A DNA stretch of 45,181 nucleotides from Gordonia otitidis NBRC 100426 (GTDB taxonomy: Bacteria; Actinomycetota; Actinomycetes; Mycobacteriales; Mycobacteriaceae), in NCBI RefSeq assembly GCF_000248075.1, contig NZ_BAFB01000008.1:1-45181 (forward strand), given 5' to 3'. The stretch's first letter is position 1, and each line of letters starts with the position of its first letter. Below are positions 8,414 to 16,669 of the stretch, piece by piece. A model generated the notes under the pieces. It was not told where the DNA came from. It saw only the letters and a list, made by a program, of their open reading frames with translations, and searched no databases. The position numbers and the translations under genes were made by a program.

Positions 8414-9826
8414 TCAGGCGCTGGTCTCGGTGAGGGGGATGAAGTCGACCTTCTCCCGCACGCCGCAGTCGGGGCAGGTCCAGTCGTCGGGAATGTCCTT
8501 CCACGCCGTTCCCGCGGCAAAGCCTTCGAGTTCGTTGCCGACGGCGACCTCGTAGGTGTAGCCGCACCCCGGGCAGCGTGCAGCGGGCACGTCGTCGTCG
8601 CATGCACCGGGGGTGGTGTCCTCGAGGGGCGACTCATCGAGGACGGCATCGGCGGGCAGTCCGAACCGCCGCGTCAGGCGATCGAGTTTGCCGGGTGCCA
8701 CGTTCGCGAGTCGGACGTCACCGTCGAAGTGTTCGACGACCCGGTGGTCCATCACGCGACGCCACAGCGGCGGGAACAGTGCGAGCAGGATCATTCCTGC
8801 GTAACCGGTTGGCAACGAGGGCGATTCGCGGTAGTCGCGCAACGTCTGGTAGCGGCGCGTGGGATTCGCGTGGTGGTCACTGTGCCGCTGGAGGTGATAG
8901 AGCAGGACATTGGTTGCGATGTTGTTCGAGTTCCACGAGTGCATGGGCAGCACACGCTCGTAGCGCCCAGAGGTGGTCTGCTGGCGCAGCATTCCGTAGT
9001 GCTCGAGATAGTTGACCACCTCGAGCAGCGAGAACCCGACGACCGCCTGTAGCACCAGATAGGGCAGGATGCCGACACCGAGCCAGATGGTCAGCGCGGC
9101 CCACAGTGCGATCGTCATCAGCCAGGCGTTGAGCACGTCGTTGCCGATGTGGAACGGGTGGGTGTTCCTGCGGCGGTAGCGCTTTGCCTCGACCTGCCAT
9201 GCGCTGCGCAACGATCCGAAGACCGTACGGAACCAGAAACGATAGAAGTTCTCACCGAGTCGCGACGAGGCAGGGTCTTCCGGGGTCGCGACGCGCACGT
9301 GATGTCCGCGATTGTGCTCGATGTAGAAGTGGCCGTAGAAGCTCTGTGCCAGTGCGATTTTCGACAACCAGCGCTCGTGGCTCTCCTTCTTGTGTCCCAA
9401 CTCGTGTGCGGTGTTGATTCCGATACCGCCGATGAAGCCGAGGGTCACTGCGAGACCGACCTTGTCGATGACGGGCCAGTCACCGGTCGCGATGAGATAC
9501 ATCGCCCAGATGAAGCCTGCGTACTGGACCGGCAGGAACGCGAACGTGACGTACCGATAGTACTTGTCGTTCTCGAGTTCCTCGATCACATCGTCAGGGG
9601 GATTGGTCGGGTCGAATCCGATGCAGAAGTCGATTGCCGGGACGACGCCGAGCACGACGATCGGCCCGGTCCACAGGAAGACGCTCCAACCGGTGAGTTC
9701 GTATCCGCCGATCGCGATGAACGCAAACGACGGGACGATGAGACCGATGAGCCAAAGGTAGCGCTTGCGGTCGCGCCACCTCTCGGTGCTTCCATCGGCG
9801 ACGGTGCCACTGGCCTCCAGTGCCAT
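8414..9826 (-). CDS. alkB: Alkane 1-monooxygenase AlkB with fused C-terminal rubredoxin
   Basis: The 470-residue integral-membrane di-iron enzyme hydroxylates the terminal carbon of n-alkanes. All histidine motifs are present: HELGHK (141-146), EHNRGHH (170-176), NYLEHYG (272-278) and LQRHSDHHA (312-320). Several hydrophobic segments lie in the first 270 residues. After a linker of about 50 residues comes a complete rubredoxin domain with CPGCGY (C418, C421) and CPDCG (C451, C454), which should feed electrons to the di-iron site in cis. Such fusions are known in Gordonia, Dietzia and related genera. AGGAGG precedes the ATG at 9826; the frame stays open further upstream, but that stretch is the promoter region with the palindrome. 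The gene converges on the PucR-type regulator, with a small GAATC/GATTC hairpin between them. Confidence 0.95.
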   Translation of the reverse strand: MALEASGTVADGSTERWRDRKRYLWLIGLIVPSFAFIAIGGYELTGWSVFLWTGPIVVLGVVPAIDFCIGFDPTNPPDDVIEELENDKYYRYVTFAFLPVQYAGFIWAMYLIATGDWPVIDKVGLAVTLGFIGGIGINTAHELGHKKESHERWLSKIALAQSFYGHFYIEHNRGHHVRVATPEDPASSRLGENFYRFWFRTVFGSLRSAWQVEAKRYRRRNTHPFHIGNDVLNAWLMTIALWAALTIWLGVGILPYLVLQAVVGFSLLEVVNYLEHYGMLRQQTTSGRYERVLPMHSWNSNNIATNVLLYHLQRHSDHHANPTRRYQTLRDYRESPSLPTGYAGMILLALFPPLWRRVMDHRVVEHFDGDVRLANVAPGKLDRLTRRFGLPADAVLDESPLEDTTPGACDDDVPAARCPGCGYTYEVAVGNELEGFAAGTAWKDIPDDWTCPDCGVREKVDFIPLTETSA

Positions 9827-9928
9827 GATGTACCTCCTGAACGCGGGCTGGATTACTGAGCTGTTTGTCAGAATCCACGCGTTCTGCATCACAATCACGG
9901 TGCGATCCACCCAATGTGTGGCCATCTG

Positions 9929-9944
9929 CTGTGCGATCGCACAG
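9929..9944. promoter_or_regulatory. 16-bp perfect palindrome upstream of alkB
   Basis: CTGTGCGATCGCACAG is a perfect palindrome differing only at one symmetric pair from the copy at 7149-7164. On the alkB side TTGGG (9910-9914) and TGTGA (9889-9893) follow at distances identical to those in the ferredoxin promoter (15 and 17 bases by edge coordinates). The palindrome abuts the LysR stop codon. It probably binds the same regulator as the other copy. Confidence 0.65.
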
Positions 9945-10847
9945 TCATGTGGTGGACGCGAGTGCCACCTCGAGAAGTTCACGCGCAGGCCCGCGCACCG
10001 TGATGTGCGAGGACCAGACGGCTCGGAGCGGCCGGATCATCGACACGCCGTCGACCTCGATGCGCTTGAGTCGTCCGGCCGCGATGTCGTCGGAGATCGA
10101 CAGGCGTGACAGCACCGTCGCACCGTTCGACGTCAACACAGACGAACGGATCGCGGTGACCGACCGCAGCTCGATGAGGGGATCGACGGGCCGCAGGCCG
10201 AGCTCGGCGAGTGCATTCTCGAAGGTGACGCGCGTACCCGAACCCGGCTCGCGCTGGATGAGTGGTGTCGATGCCACTTCGCGGGCAGACACCGTGCCCG
10301 TCTGCGCCCACGGGTGGCCGGGAGCCGCCACGACATACAGTTCGTCCGTGGCGACGAGCGCGGCGTCGAGGTCTGCTGTCTCACCGGGACTCTCGATGAA
10401 CCCGAGGTCGGCGTCGCCGGAACGGACGGTCTCGATGACCTCTGCGGAGTTCATGGGGCGGACCGAGATCCGTGTCCCGATACGTGTGGTGAGGGTGGTC
10501 AGCCAGCCGGGAACGAGATACTCCGCGACGGTCATCGACGCGGCGACGACCAGCGTCGCGTGCCTGTTGCCGACCAGGGTGTCGACGCCTGCGACGAACT
10601 CCCCGGCGCGATCGACCAGCGCACTGGCCCATTCGAGTAGAAGCCGTCCGTTCTCCGTCGGTTCGACGCCGGCGGGCGAGCGCACGAAGATCTCGACGCC
10701 GAGTCCGTGCTCGACGCCCCGCACGCGCGAGCTGACGGCCTGTTGGCTGAGTCCGAGATCGCGGGCCGCGGCGCCCATACTGCCGAGCCTGCCCACGGCG
10801 ACGACCACCTCCAGCGCGGCGATGTCCGGGAGGCGACGGGCTGGCAT
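9945..10847 (-). CDS. LysR-family transcriptional regulator
   Basis: The 300-residue protein has the LysR winged helix-turn-helix at residues 1-65 (LEVVVAVGRLGSMGAAARDLGLSQQAVSSRV, with S34-Q-Q-A-V in the recognition helix). A periplasmic-binding-like effector domain follows from about 95 (LVVAASMTVAEYLVPGWL). Its stop codon touches the alkB palindrome, and it faces away from the small acidic gene at 10975. LysR genes often regulate a divergent neighbour, which here is that small gene. Control of alkB or of the Dpp-like operon is also possible. The effector cannot be deduced. No clear T-N11-A palindrome was picked out in the 127-bp divergent gap. Confidence 0.85.
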   Translation of the reverse strand: MPARRLPDIAALEVVVAVGRLGSMGAAARDLGLSQQAVSSRVRGVEHGLGVEIFVRSPAGVEPTENGRLLLEWASALVDRAGEFVAGVDTLVGNRHATLVVAASMTVAEYLVPGWLTTLTTRIGTRISVRPMNSAEVIETVRSGDADLGFIESPGETADLDAALVATDELYVVAAPGHPWAQTGTVSAREVASTPLIQREPGSGTRVTFENALAELGLRPVDPLIELRSVTAIRSSVLTSNGATVLSRLSISDDIAAGRLKRIEVDGVSMIRPLRAVWSSHITVRGPARELLEVALASTT

Positions 10848-10974
10848 GTCGACGACGCTAGGCGCTACGACGTCGGGTCACAAGCGGCGTCTGTGGCCGG
10901 GCCGGACCCTTGTAAGGTGGTCAACAGCGCGTGGCCGTGGACGAGCCGCGCACAACGTCGGGACGAGGAGCGAG

Positions 10975-11184
10975 ATGTCGGACTTCATCAAGAAGATCAA
11001 AGACGACGCGAAGGCCGTCGGTGCTGCGATCGACAACGAGCTGACCGTGCTCGAGGGCGTCCCCGGCTACGATCCGCTGGCCGACGAGGACGACGACAAG
11101 CAGCAGCCCGCTGCCGAGGAGTCCGGGGCAGGCGACAAGCCCGAGTCCGCTGCCGAGGAGTCCGAGGCAGGCGACAAGTCATAG
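10975..11184 (+). CDS. Small acidic protein with a 13-residue internal duplication
   Basis: The 69-residue protein is not recognised. It starts with an amphipathic helix (MSDFIKKIKDDAKAVGAAID) and ends in a disordered acidic tail containing two near-identical units of the type SAAEESxAGDKPE. At DNA level the 32-bp stretches 11108-11139 and 11147-11178 differ at one base and repeat with a 39-bp period, so the tail arose by in-frame tandem duplication. GAGGAG at 10965-10970 precedes the ATG. The long open frame upstream is antisense to LysR and is not coding. There is no signal peptide or membrane segment, so it is probably cytoplasmic. Confidence 0.6.
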   Translation: MSDFIKKIKDDAKAVGAAIDNELTVLEGVPGYDPLADEDDDKQQPAAEESGAGDKPESAAEESEAGDKS

Positions 11185-11216
11185 GCTGCAGCGCCTGTCG
11201 CACGTGCCCCGATCGC

Positions 11217-12914
11217 TCACACCTGCGCGACTGCCCTGCGGCGCCGCGGATCGGGATAGGGGACCGCGTCGAGCAGAGCGCGCGTGTAGTCCTCTTTCGG
11301 TCTCGTGAGTACGTCACGGGCGAGCCCGCTTTCGACGACCCTCCCGTTACGCAACACGTAGACCCGGTCGGAGACCTGTTCGACGACGGCGAGGTCGTGG
11401 CTGATGAAGAGCGCGGCAAAGCCGAGCTCGCGCTGGAGTTCGGCGAACAAGTCGAGAACGCGGGCCTGCACCGACACGTCGAGTGCGCTCGTCGGCTCGT
11501 CGGCGATGAGGAGCTTGGGCCGCACCGACAGCGCACGTGCGAGCGCGACGCGTTGACGCTGTCCGCCGGACAGTTCGTGTGGAAGCCGGTCGGCGAAGGA
11601 TTGCGGCAGGTGCACGGCGTCGAGCAGCTCGGTTACTCGCTCTGATTGCTCTGCGCGCGTGCCGATGTGCTGGATGTCGAGTGGTTCCCGTATCGACTCC
11701 GCGACGGTGAAGCGAGGGTCGAGGGAGGCGGTCGGGTCTTGCGGCACGAACGCGATGCTGTGTCGCAGCGCGCGCAACCGTGCGCGGTCGACGGCGTCGA
11801 GGTCGTGTCCGTCGATGAGGATTCGGCCACCGGTCAGATGAGTGAGACCGCCGATCGACCGCCCGAGAGTTGTTTTACCCGAACCTGATTCACCCACGAC
11901 GCCGACCACCTCGCCTGCGCCGACTTGGAGTGAGACGTCGTCGAGTGCGACAACGGGCTTCCGTCCGAAACCGCCACGATGGACCGCGGTGACGTGCTCG
12001 ACCGCCACCACTGGAACAGCTTCCTCGTCGTCGTCGGCGGTGGCGGCACCGGTCGTCGCGCCCGCCTCGCCGTGTGCGCTGTCGCCGGACGGCAGCTTCG
12101 GAACGGCGGCGAGCAACTGCCGCGTGTACGGCTGTGTGGGGCGGGCGAAGATGTCGAAAACCGTACCGCGTTCGACGACCTCACCGAGCTGCACGACGAC
12201 GACACGGTCGGCGATGTCTGCGACGGCGCCGAGATTGTGTGTGATGAGCAGGATTCCGGCGTCGATCCTGCCCCGCAGGCGCAGCAGCAGGTCGAGGATC
12301 TCGCGCTGCACAGAGACGTCGAGCGCTGTCGTCGGCTCGTCGGCGAGCAGCAGGGCCGGATCGTTCGCCAACGCGAGCGCGATCACCACACGCTGCTTCT
12401 GGCCGCCGGAGAGTTGATGAGGATAGTAGTCGACGCGCTGCTGCGCGTCGGGGATCTCGACGAGAGACAACAAGTCGACGGCGCGGCGTCGAGCATCGCT
12501 TCGTGAGATCGACTGATGCGTCCGTAAAGCCTGCCGCAGTTGCCATCCCACGGTCTGCGCAGGATTGAGCGCGGTCTGTGGCTCCTGGAAGATCATCGCG
12601 ACACCGGTGCCACGGATCGCATTGAGTTCGCGTTCGGAGGCGTTCAACACCTCGACGCCGTCGACCTTGACCGAGCCGGTCGCGACTGCGTGCTCGGGGA
12701 GCAAGCCTATCGCCGCACGTGCGGTCATCGTCTTGCCCGAGCCGGATTCGCCTACCAGAGCGACGATCTCGCGACGGTTCACCCGCAGGCCGATGTCGGA
12801 GACCGCTGGTCGGGGGTAGTCGAAGGTGACCCGGAGGGAGTCGACTTCCAGAGCCGGGACCGGCGTCGACGCCGTGGTGTCGTCGGTGCTGTGGTCATGT
12901 GCAGCGTTGGTCAT
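11217..12914 (-). CDS. Dual ABC ATPase, DppD-DppF fusion type
   Basis: The 565-residue protein joins the two ATPases of a peptide/nickel-type importer in one chain. The first domain has Walker A GESGSGKT (55-62), signature LSGGQKQR (168-175) and Walker B LLLADEP (188-194). The second has Walker A GESGSGKTT (341-349), signature LSGGQRQR (448-455) and Walker B LLIADEP. An acidic linker rich in Ala, Thr and Asp lies at about 280-300. Both sites look catalytically complete. Fused DppDF proteins are common in actinobacteria. It is the last gene of the operon binding protein, permease B, permease C, ATPase, one base after the permease stop. It powers import of the ligand caught by the lipoprotein encoded at 14810-16402. 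Confidence 0.9.
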   Translation of the reverse strand: MTNAAHDHSTDDTTASTPVPALEVDSLRVTFDYPRPAVSDIGLRVNRREIVALVGESGSGKTMTARAAIGLLPEHAVATGSVKVDGVEVLNASERELNAIRGTGVAMIFQEPQTALNPAQTVGWQLRQALRTHQSISRSDARRRAVDLLSLVEIPDAQQRVDYYPHQLSGGQKQRVVIALALANDPALLLADEPTTALDVSVQREILDLLLRLRGRIDAGILLITHNLGAVADIADRVVVVQLGEVVERGTVFDIFARPTQPYTRQLLAAVPKLPSGDSAHGEAGATTGAATADDDEEAVPVVAVEHVTAVHRGGFGRKPVVALDDVSLQVGAGEVVGVVGESGSGKTTLGRSIGGLTHLTGGRILIDGHDLDAVDRARLRALRHSIAFVPQDPTASLDPRFTVAESIREPLDIQHIGTRAEQSERVTELLDAVHLPQSFADRLPHELSGGQRQRVALARALSVRPKLLIADEPTSALDVSVQARVLDLFAELQRELGFAALFISHDLAVVEQVSDRVYVLRNGRVVESGLARDVLTRPKEDYTRALLDAVPYPDPRRRRAVAQV

Positions 12915-12915
12915 C

Positions 12916-13836
12916 TCACTGCCTCCTGCTACGCGAAATGGACTGGGAAATGAGGTAGAAACCGAGGACTAGTGCCGAGATCACGATCAGTGGCGCCACG
13001 GAGAACCAGGGGTTGGTCTCCAGATAGCTGTTGCCGGAGGACAGGATGCTGCCCAGTGACGGCGTCGGTGGTGTGACGCCGATGCCCAGGAAGCTCAGTG
13101 CGCCTTCGACGAACACCGCAAGCGACAGTGACAGCGCGAACTGGACGCCGAGCGACTCCACCGAGTTGGGCAGAACGTGCCGACGCAGCACGTAGATGTT
13201 TCGCGCACCGCTGACCCGCGCCGCCTCGACGTAGGGCAGTTCCCTGACCCGGAGCACCGACGTGCGGGCGAGACGGCCGAAGATGGGGATCTCGGCGAGC
13301 ACGATGACGATCCCGATCGTGCTCGCCCCGGGCGACAGTACGGCGGTCAGTGCGATGCCGAGGACGAGGGCGGGGAACGCGAGGATGACGTCGAATGTGC
13401 GCTGGGCGATCACATCTGAGACCGGGTGAGACACCGTGAGCACGCCGATCAGGGTGCCGAGGACAGCGCCGATGGGTACCGAGATGAAGATGATCAACAG
13501 ATCCACCCGGATGCCGTACAGCACCCGTGTCGCGACGTCGCGGTTGAGATCGTCGGTGCCGAACCAGTGGTCGGCACTTGGCGGCAGCAGGTATGCGCCG
13601 TCGATCTGCTGGTCCGGTCCGTACGAGGTGAGTACCGGCGCGACCAGTGCGAGGGCCACGATGCCCAGCACCAGGATGCTTCCGACGAGTCCGACTCCGG
13701 TGAAGAGGCTCCGCGAGAGCGGGGGTCTGACCCGACGCCGCTCACGATCGGTGGGCGACTCGGGGATGAGGCCGGGCTCGATGTCGGCGGCGGTGGGCGA
13801 CGCTGCGCCGGTCGAGGTGGTCAGCGAGGTTGTCAT
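12916..13836 (-). CDS. ABC transporter permease, DppC/OppC type
   Basis: The 306-residue inner-membrane permease has a polar N-terminus of about 55 residues, a first membrane helix (FTGVGLVGSILVLGIVALALV) and the OppC_N segment with WFGTDDLNRDVATRVLYGIRVDL, which is diagnostic for DppC-type subunits. The coupling loop is around YVEAARVSGARNIYVLRRHVLP. The ATG at 13836 begins MTTSLTTS. The gene lies 14 bases after the DppB stop and one base before the ATPase start, so the operon is tightly coupled. It pairs with the DppB-type permease to form the channel. Confidence 0.9.
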   Translation of the reverse strand: MTTSLTTSTGAASPTAADIEPGLIPESPTDRERRRVRPPLSRSLFTGVGLVGSILVLGIVALALVAPVLTSYGPDQQIDGAYLLPPSADHWFGTDDLNRDVATRVLYGIRVDLLIIFISVPIGAVLGTLIGVLTVSHPVSDVIAQRTFDVILAFPALVLGIALTAVLSPGASTIGIVIVLAEIPIFGRLARTSVLRVRELPYVEAARVSGARNIYVLRRHVLPNSVESLGVQFALSLSLAVFVEGALSFLGIGVTPPTPSLGSILSSGNSYLETNPWFSVAPLIVISALVLGFYLISQSISRSRRQ

Positions 13837-13850
13837 CAATGTCCTGCCAA

Positions 13851-14810
13851 TCAATTCGATGAGTTCAGGCGGATTCGGGGATCGAGCCAGGCGTGGAGAA
13901 CGTCGGCGACTAATTGGAGTACGACGAACACCGCGACCGACAGCAGGACAAGGACCTGGACGAGGGGGTAGTCGCGGGCGAAAATGCCTTGTTCGGTCAG
14001 CAGTCCCAGGCCGGGCCAGCCGAAGATGGCTTCGACGAGGATTGCACCGCCGAGCAGTCCGCCGGTGACCAGCCCGAGCGCGGTGAGACTTGGCGGCAGA
14101 GCATTGCGCAGTGCGCTGTGGATCACGATGTCGCGCTTGGGTACTCCCAGTGCCCGTGCGGTGGTCGCATACGGCTGACGCAACTCGGTCCGCAGCGCCT
14201 CGGTGAGGAATCGAGCGAGAGTCGCGCCCGCGGGTAGGGCCAGGGCGACGGCAGGCAGCAACAGATACTGGGCGGTGATCCCCGGATCGGTGAACAGGCC
14301 CTCCGGTGGTGTCCCGCCGGCGGGAAGCAGTCGCCAGTGGACCCCGAACAGCAGGATCAGCACCGTGCTCACGACGAACGTCGGCACGGCGATCGCGACC
14401 GCATTGACGCCGGTGACAGCAGCATTGACGAACCGGTTGTCGACGATCGTCGCTGCCAGACTCAGTGCAAGTGCCAGGAGGACGGCGAGCACCAACGCGG
14501 TGACGGTGAGCAACACGGTGTGCACGAGTCCGAAGGACACGAGCGATCCGATGTCGCCGCCGACCTGATAGCTCTTGCCGAGATCGAGGGTCGCGATGCC
14601 CGCGATCCACGTGGCGTACTGGGCGAAGAAGCCACGATCGAGTCCGAGGTCGTGTCGGATCGCCGCCAGCTGCTCGGGTGTGGCGTCCGGACCGGCCAGC
14701 GCCGATTCGGGTCCGCCCGGGATCAGCCGGACAATGGCGAAGATCAATACCGACGCCACGAACAGCACCAGGATCGCCGTGGGTATGCGGCGCAACAGAT
14801 ATCCGGTCAT
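13851..14810 (-). CDS. ABC transporter permease, DppB/OppB type
   Basis: The 319-residue inner-membrane permease starts MTGYLLRRIPTAILVLFVASVLIF, the typical DppB N-terminal helix, followed by the RLIPGGPE motif near residues 31-38. About six membrane helices and the coupling loop YATTARALGVPKRDIVIHSALRNALP are visible. Its ATG shares one base with the TGA of the binding-protein gene (a TGATG junction), showing translational coupling. It forms the heterodimeric channel with the DppC-type protein. Confidence 0.9.
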   Translation of the reverse strand: MTGYLLRRIPTAILVLFVASVLIFAIVRLIPGGPESALAGPDATPEQLAAIRHDLGLDRGFFAQYATWIAGIATLDLGKSYQVGGDIGSLVSFGLVHTVLLTVTALVLAVLLALALSLAATIVDNRFVNAAVTGVNAVAIAVPTFVVSTVLILLFGVHWRLLPAGGTPPEGLFTDPGITAQYLLLPAVALALPAGATLARFLTEALRTELRQPYATTARALGVPKRDIVIHSALRNALPPSLTALGLVTGGLLGGAILVEAIFGWPGLGLLTEQGIFARDYPLVQVLVLLSVAVFVVLQLVADVLHAWLDPRIRLNSSN

Positions 14811-16402
14811 CAGGAGTTCCGTCCTTGTGTGTTGAGGTAGGTCTCGCCGAGATGCAATTGAGCACGCCTGTCCCAGTCGATGTTGCCGACTGCGGGTGAC
14901 GCCGCGGATTGCTGGAACACCACGCCGATCTCGACGAGGAACAGATCGTTCAACCAGATGTCGTCGAGTTGCCGATAGGCGGCGAGGGCTGCGGGCGACG
15001 TCGGGTCGGGAGCGTTCCAGGCAGCGTTGGCCGCCTTGGCGTAGTCGGGGTTGACGTAGTTCGACGAGTTCTTCGCTGCGTTGAACGGGTAGGCGGAGAC
15101 TGCGAGGGTCGACGGTGTGAACTGAGCAAACCCATGCTGCAGCAACCAGATTCCATCGAACTTGCCACCGATCAGCTTCGACGACTGCACCGTGTTGTCG
15201 TTGGGACGCAATTGAACAGGAATGCCGACGTCTTTGAGGTTGGACTGCACGATCTGCGCCACCACGCGATCGACGCCCTGGGTGGAGTAGTCGAGAGTGA
15301 TAGGCGCAACCGGTCCGTGCTCGGCGACGAGTCGTCGTGCCTTGGTCACATCGCGTGTGTAGGTCGTGTTCTTCGACGCGTCGTAGGCCGGGGACCACTT
15401 GGGCCAGGGCAGGTTCACGACGTAGCCGCTCTTGCGGAAGACGTCGTTGATGATGCGTTCGCGGTCGATCGAGAATGCGATCGCCTTGCGAAGGCGAACG
15501 TCGGACAGCGCGGGGTTCGACACGTTGATGCCCACGTACTCCTGACTTTCGGCGCCGGTGTACGTGATGGCGCTGAAGCCGTATCGACGCGTCGCCAGCT
15601 CCTGGTCGTGGTTGTTGAGGCCGTATGCCAGATCGATCTGGCCGGTGCGCAGTCGTGTGTAGAGGGCCTGTTGGTCGGTGATGATGTCCAGGTCGACGCC
15701 ATCGAGGTTGGCGCGCGGACCCCAGTAGGAGTCGTTGCGAACCAGGTGAACGTCGGAGTTGGGTTGCCACGAGGCGAATCTGAAGGGACCGGTTCCGTTG
15801 AACACCTTGCCTGCGCGCAATCCGTCGAGTGTGTTGCCGTCGATGATCGGTGCCGAGTCGAGCAGGTCGAAGATGTTGCTCAGCGGGTGGTCGAAGGTCA
15901 AGACCACGCGATGCGGGTTGCTGGTGTCGTAGCCGGTGATGGCCGCGGCGGTCCGTTTGAACTGCGGAGTCCACGGTCCAGCGGTGTAGGCCTTCAGCGA
16001 GCTCTCGACGTCGGCGGAGGTGAAGGCGCGACCGTCGTGGTAGCGCACGTCGTCGCGCAGATCGAGCGTCAGCGAGCGACCGTCCGGAGCGAGCTGCCAG
16101 CGTGTCGCCAGCGACGGCCGGACGGTCAGATCATCGCGCGAGTACCGGATGAGGGTGTCGAAGACGTTCGACACCACATGACCGTTCATGCTGCCCGTAC
16201 CGATCTGCAGGAAGGTCTTCGGGCTCAGATCGTTGAGGACGCCTACCCGAAGGGTCCCGCCCTGCGGGGGCTTGTGTCCCGGTGGCAGCGCGGTCGCCGT
16301 CGAGTTGTCCTGTTGGGCCACGGCAGAGGTGCAGGCTGTCGCCGTACCCATCGTCAACAGTGCGACGACAGCGAGAAGCGCGGCTCGTGTGCGTATGGGC
16401 AT
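14810..16402 (-). CDS. ABC transporter substrate-binding lipoprotein, SBP_bac_5 (peptide/nickel family)
   Basis: The 530-residue exported lipoprotein has a signal peptide (MPIRTRAALLAVVALLTMGT) ending in the lipobox ATAC with Cys24. The family-5 signature appears in SLATRWQLAPDGRSLTLDLRDDVRYHDGRAFTSADVESSLKAY, followed by NGTGPFRFASW and AIAFSIDRERIINDVF. Family members bind oligopeptides, nickel, heme, opines and other ligands. It is the first gene of the Dpp-like operon and is divergent from the sulfatase gene across a 267-bp gap. That context suggests a sulfur-containing ligand such as a sulfate ester, but peptide uptake is equally possible. The Shine-Dalgarno (AAGAGA) is weak. The frame remains open upstream, but only antisense to the sulfatase. 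Confidence 0.85.
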   Translation of the reverse strand: MPIRTRAALLAVVALLTMGTATACTSAVAQQDNSTATALPPGHKPPQGGTLRVGVLNDLSPKTFLQIGTGSMNGHVVSNVFDTLIRYSRDDLTVRPSLATRWQLAPDGRSLTLDLRDDVRYHDGRAFTSADVESSLKAYTAGPWTPQFKRTAAAITGYDTSNPHRVVLTFDHPLSNIFDLLDSAPIIDGNTLDGLRAGKVFNGTGPFRFASWQPNSDVHLVRNDSYWGPRANLDGVDLDIITDQQALYTRLRTGQIDLAYGLNNHDQELATRRYGFSAITYTGAESQEYVGINVSNPALSDVRLRKAIAFSIDRERIINDVFRKSGYVVNLPWPKWSPAYDASKNTTYTRDVTKARRLVAEHGPVAPITLDYSTQGVDRVVAQIVQSNLKDVGIPVQLRPNDNTVQSSKLIGGKFDGIWLLQHGFAQFTPSTLAVSAYPFNAAKNSSNYVNPDYAKAANAAWNAPDPTSPAALAAYRQLDDIWLNDLFLVEIGVVFQQSAASPAVGNIDWDRRAQLHLGETYLNTQGRNS

Positions 16403-16586
16403 GGTGTTCGGAGTCTCTTCCGTCCGAGGGACTGTGGGGGTCGCTCGTGCCGCAGCGGGGGCCGAGGCGTCGACCGGACGACGTGTGGCCTGGTCGGCGT
16501 ACGGCGTCGGATAGCAGCAACTGTGCGGGGTTGCGGGCGACGAATTCAAGCCGAACGCGACTTTCCCGGCAGCGTCGGAGAAAGGG

Positions 16587-16615
16587 TTGACAGACCCGAC
16601 CGTCGTGCCAATGGT
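16587..16615 (+). promoter_or_regulatory. Candidate promoter of the sulfatase gene
   Basis: A perfect TTGACA lies at 16587-16592. At 17 bases further on is AATGGT (16610-16615), a weak -10. The small inverted repeat TGTG-GGG-CACA (16617-16627) sits just downstream, where a repressor could act. The assignment is tentative. Confidence 0.3.
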
Positions 16616-16669
16616 GTGTGGGGCACAACCGCGGACAGCGATGACCGTGCGACATCCAAGGAGTAGGTG

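Noticed and set aside
14909..16666. 585-codon plus-strand frame opposite the Dpp-type binding protein
   Set aside because: It is a shadow of the binding-protein gene with no recognisable domain.
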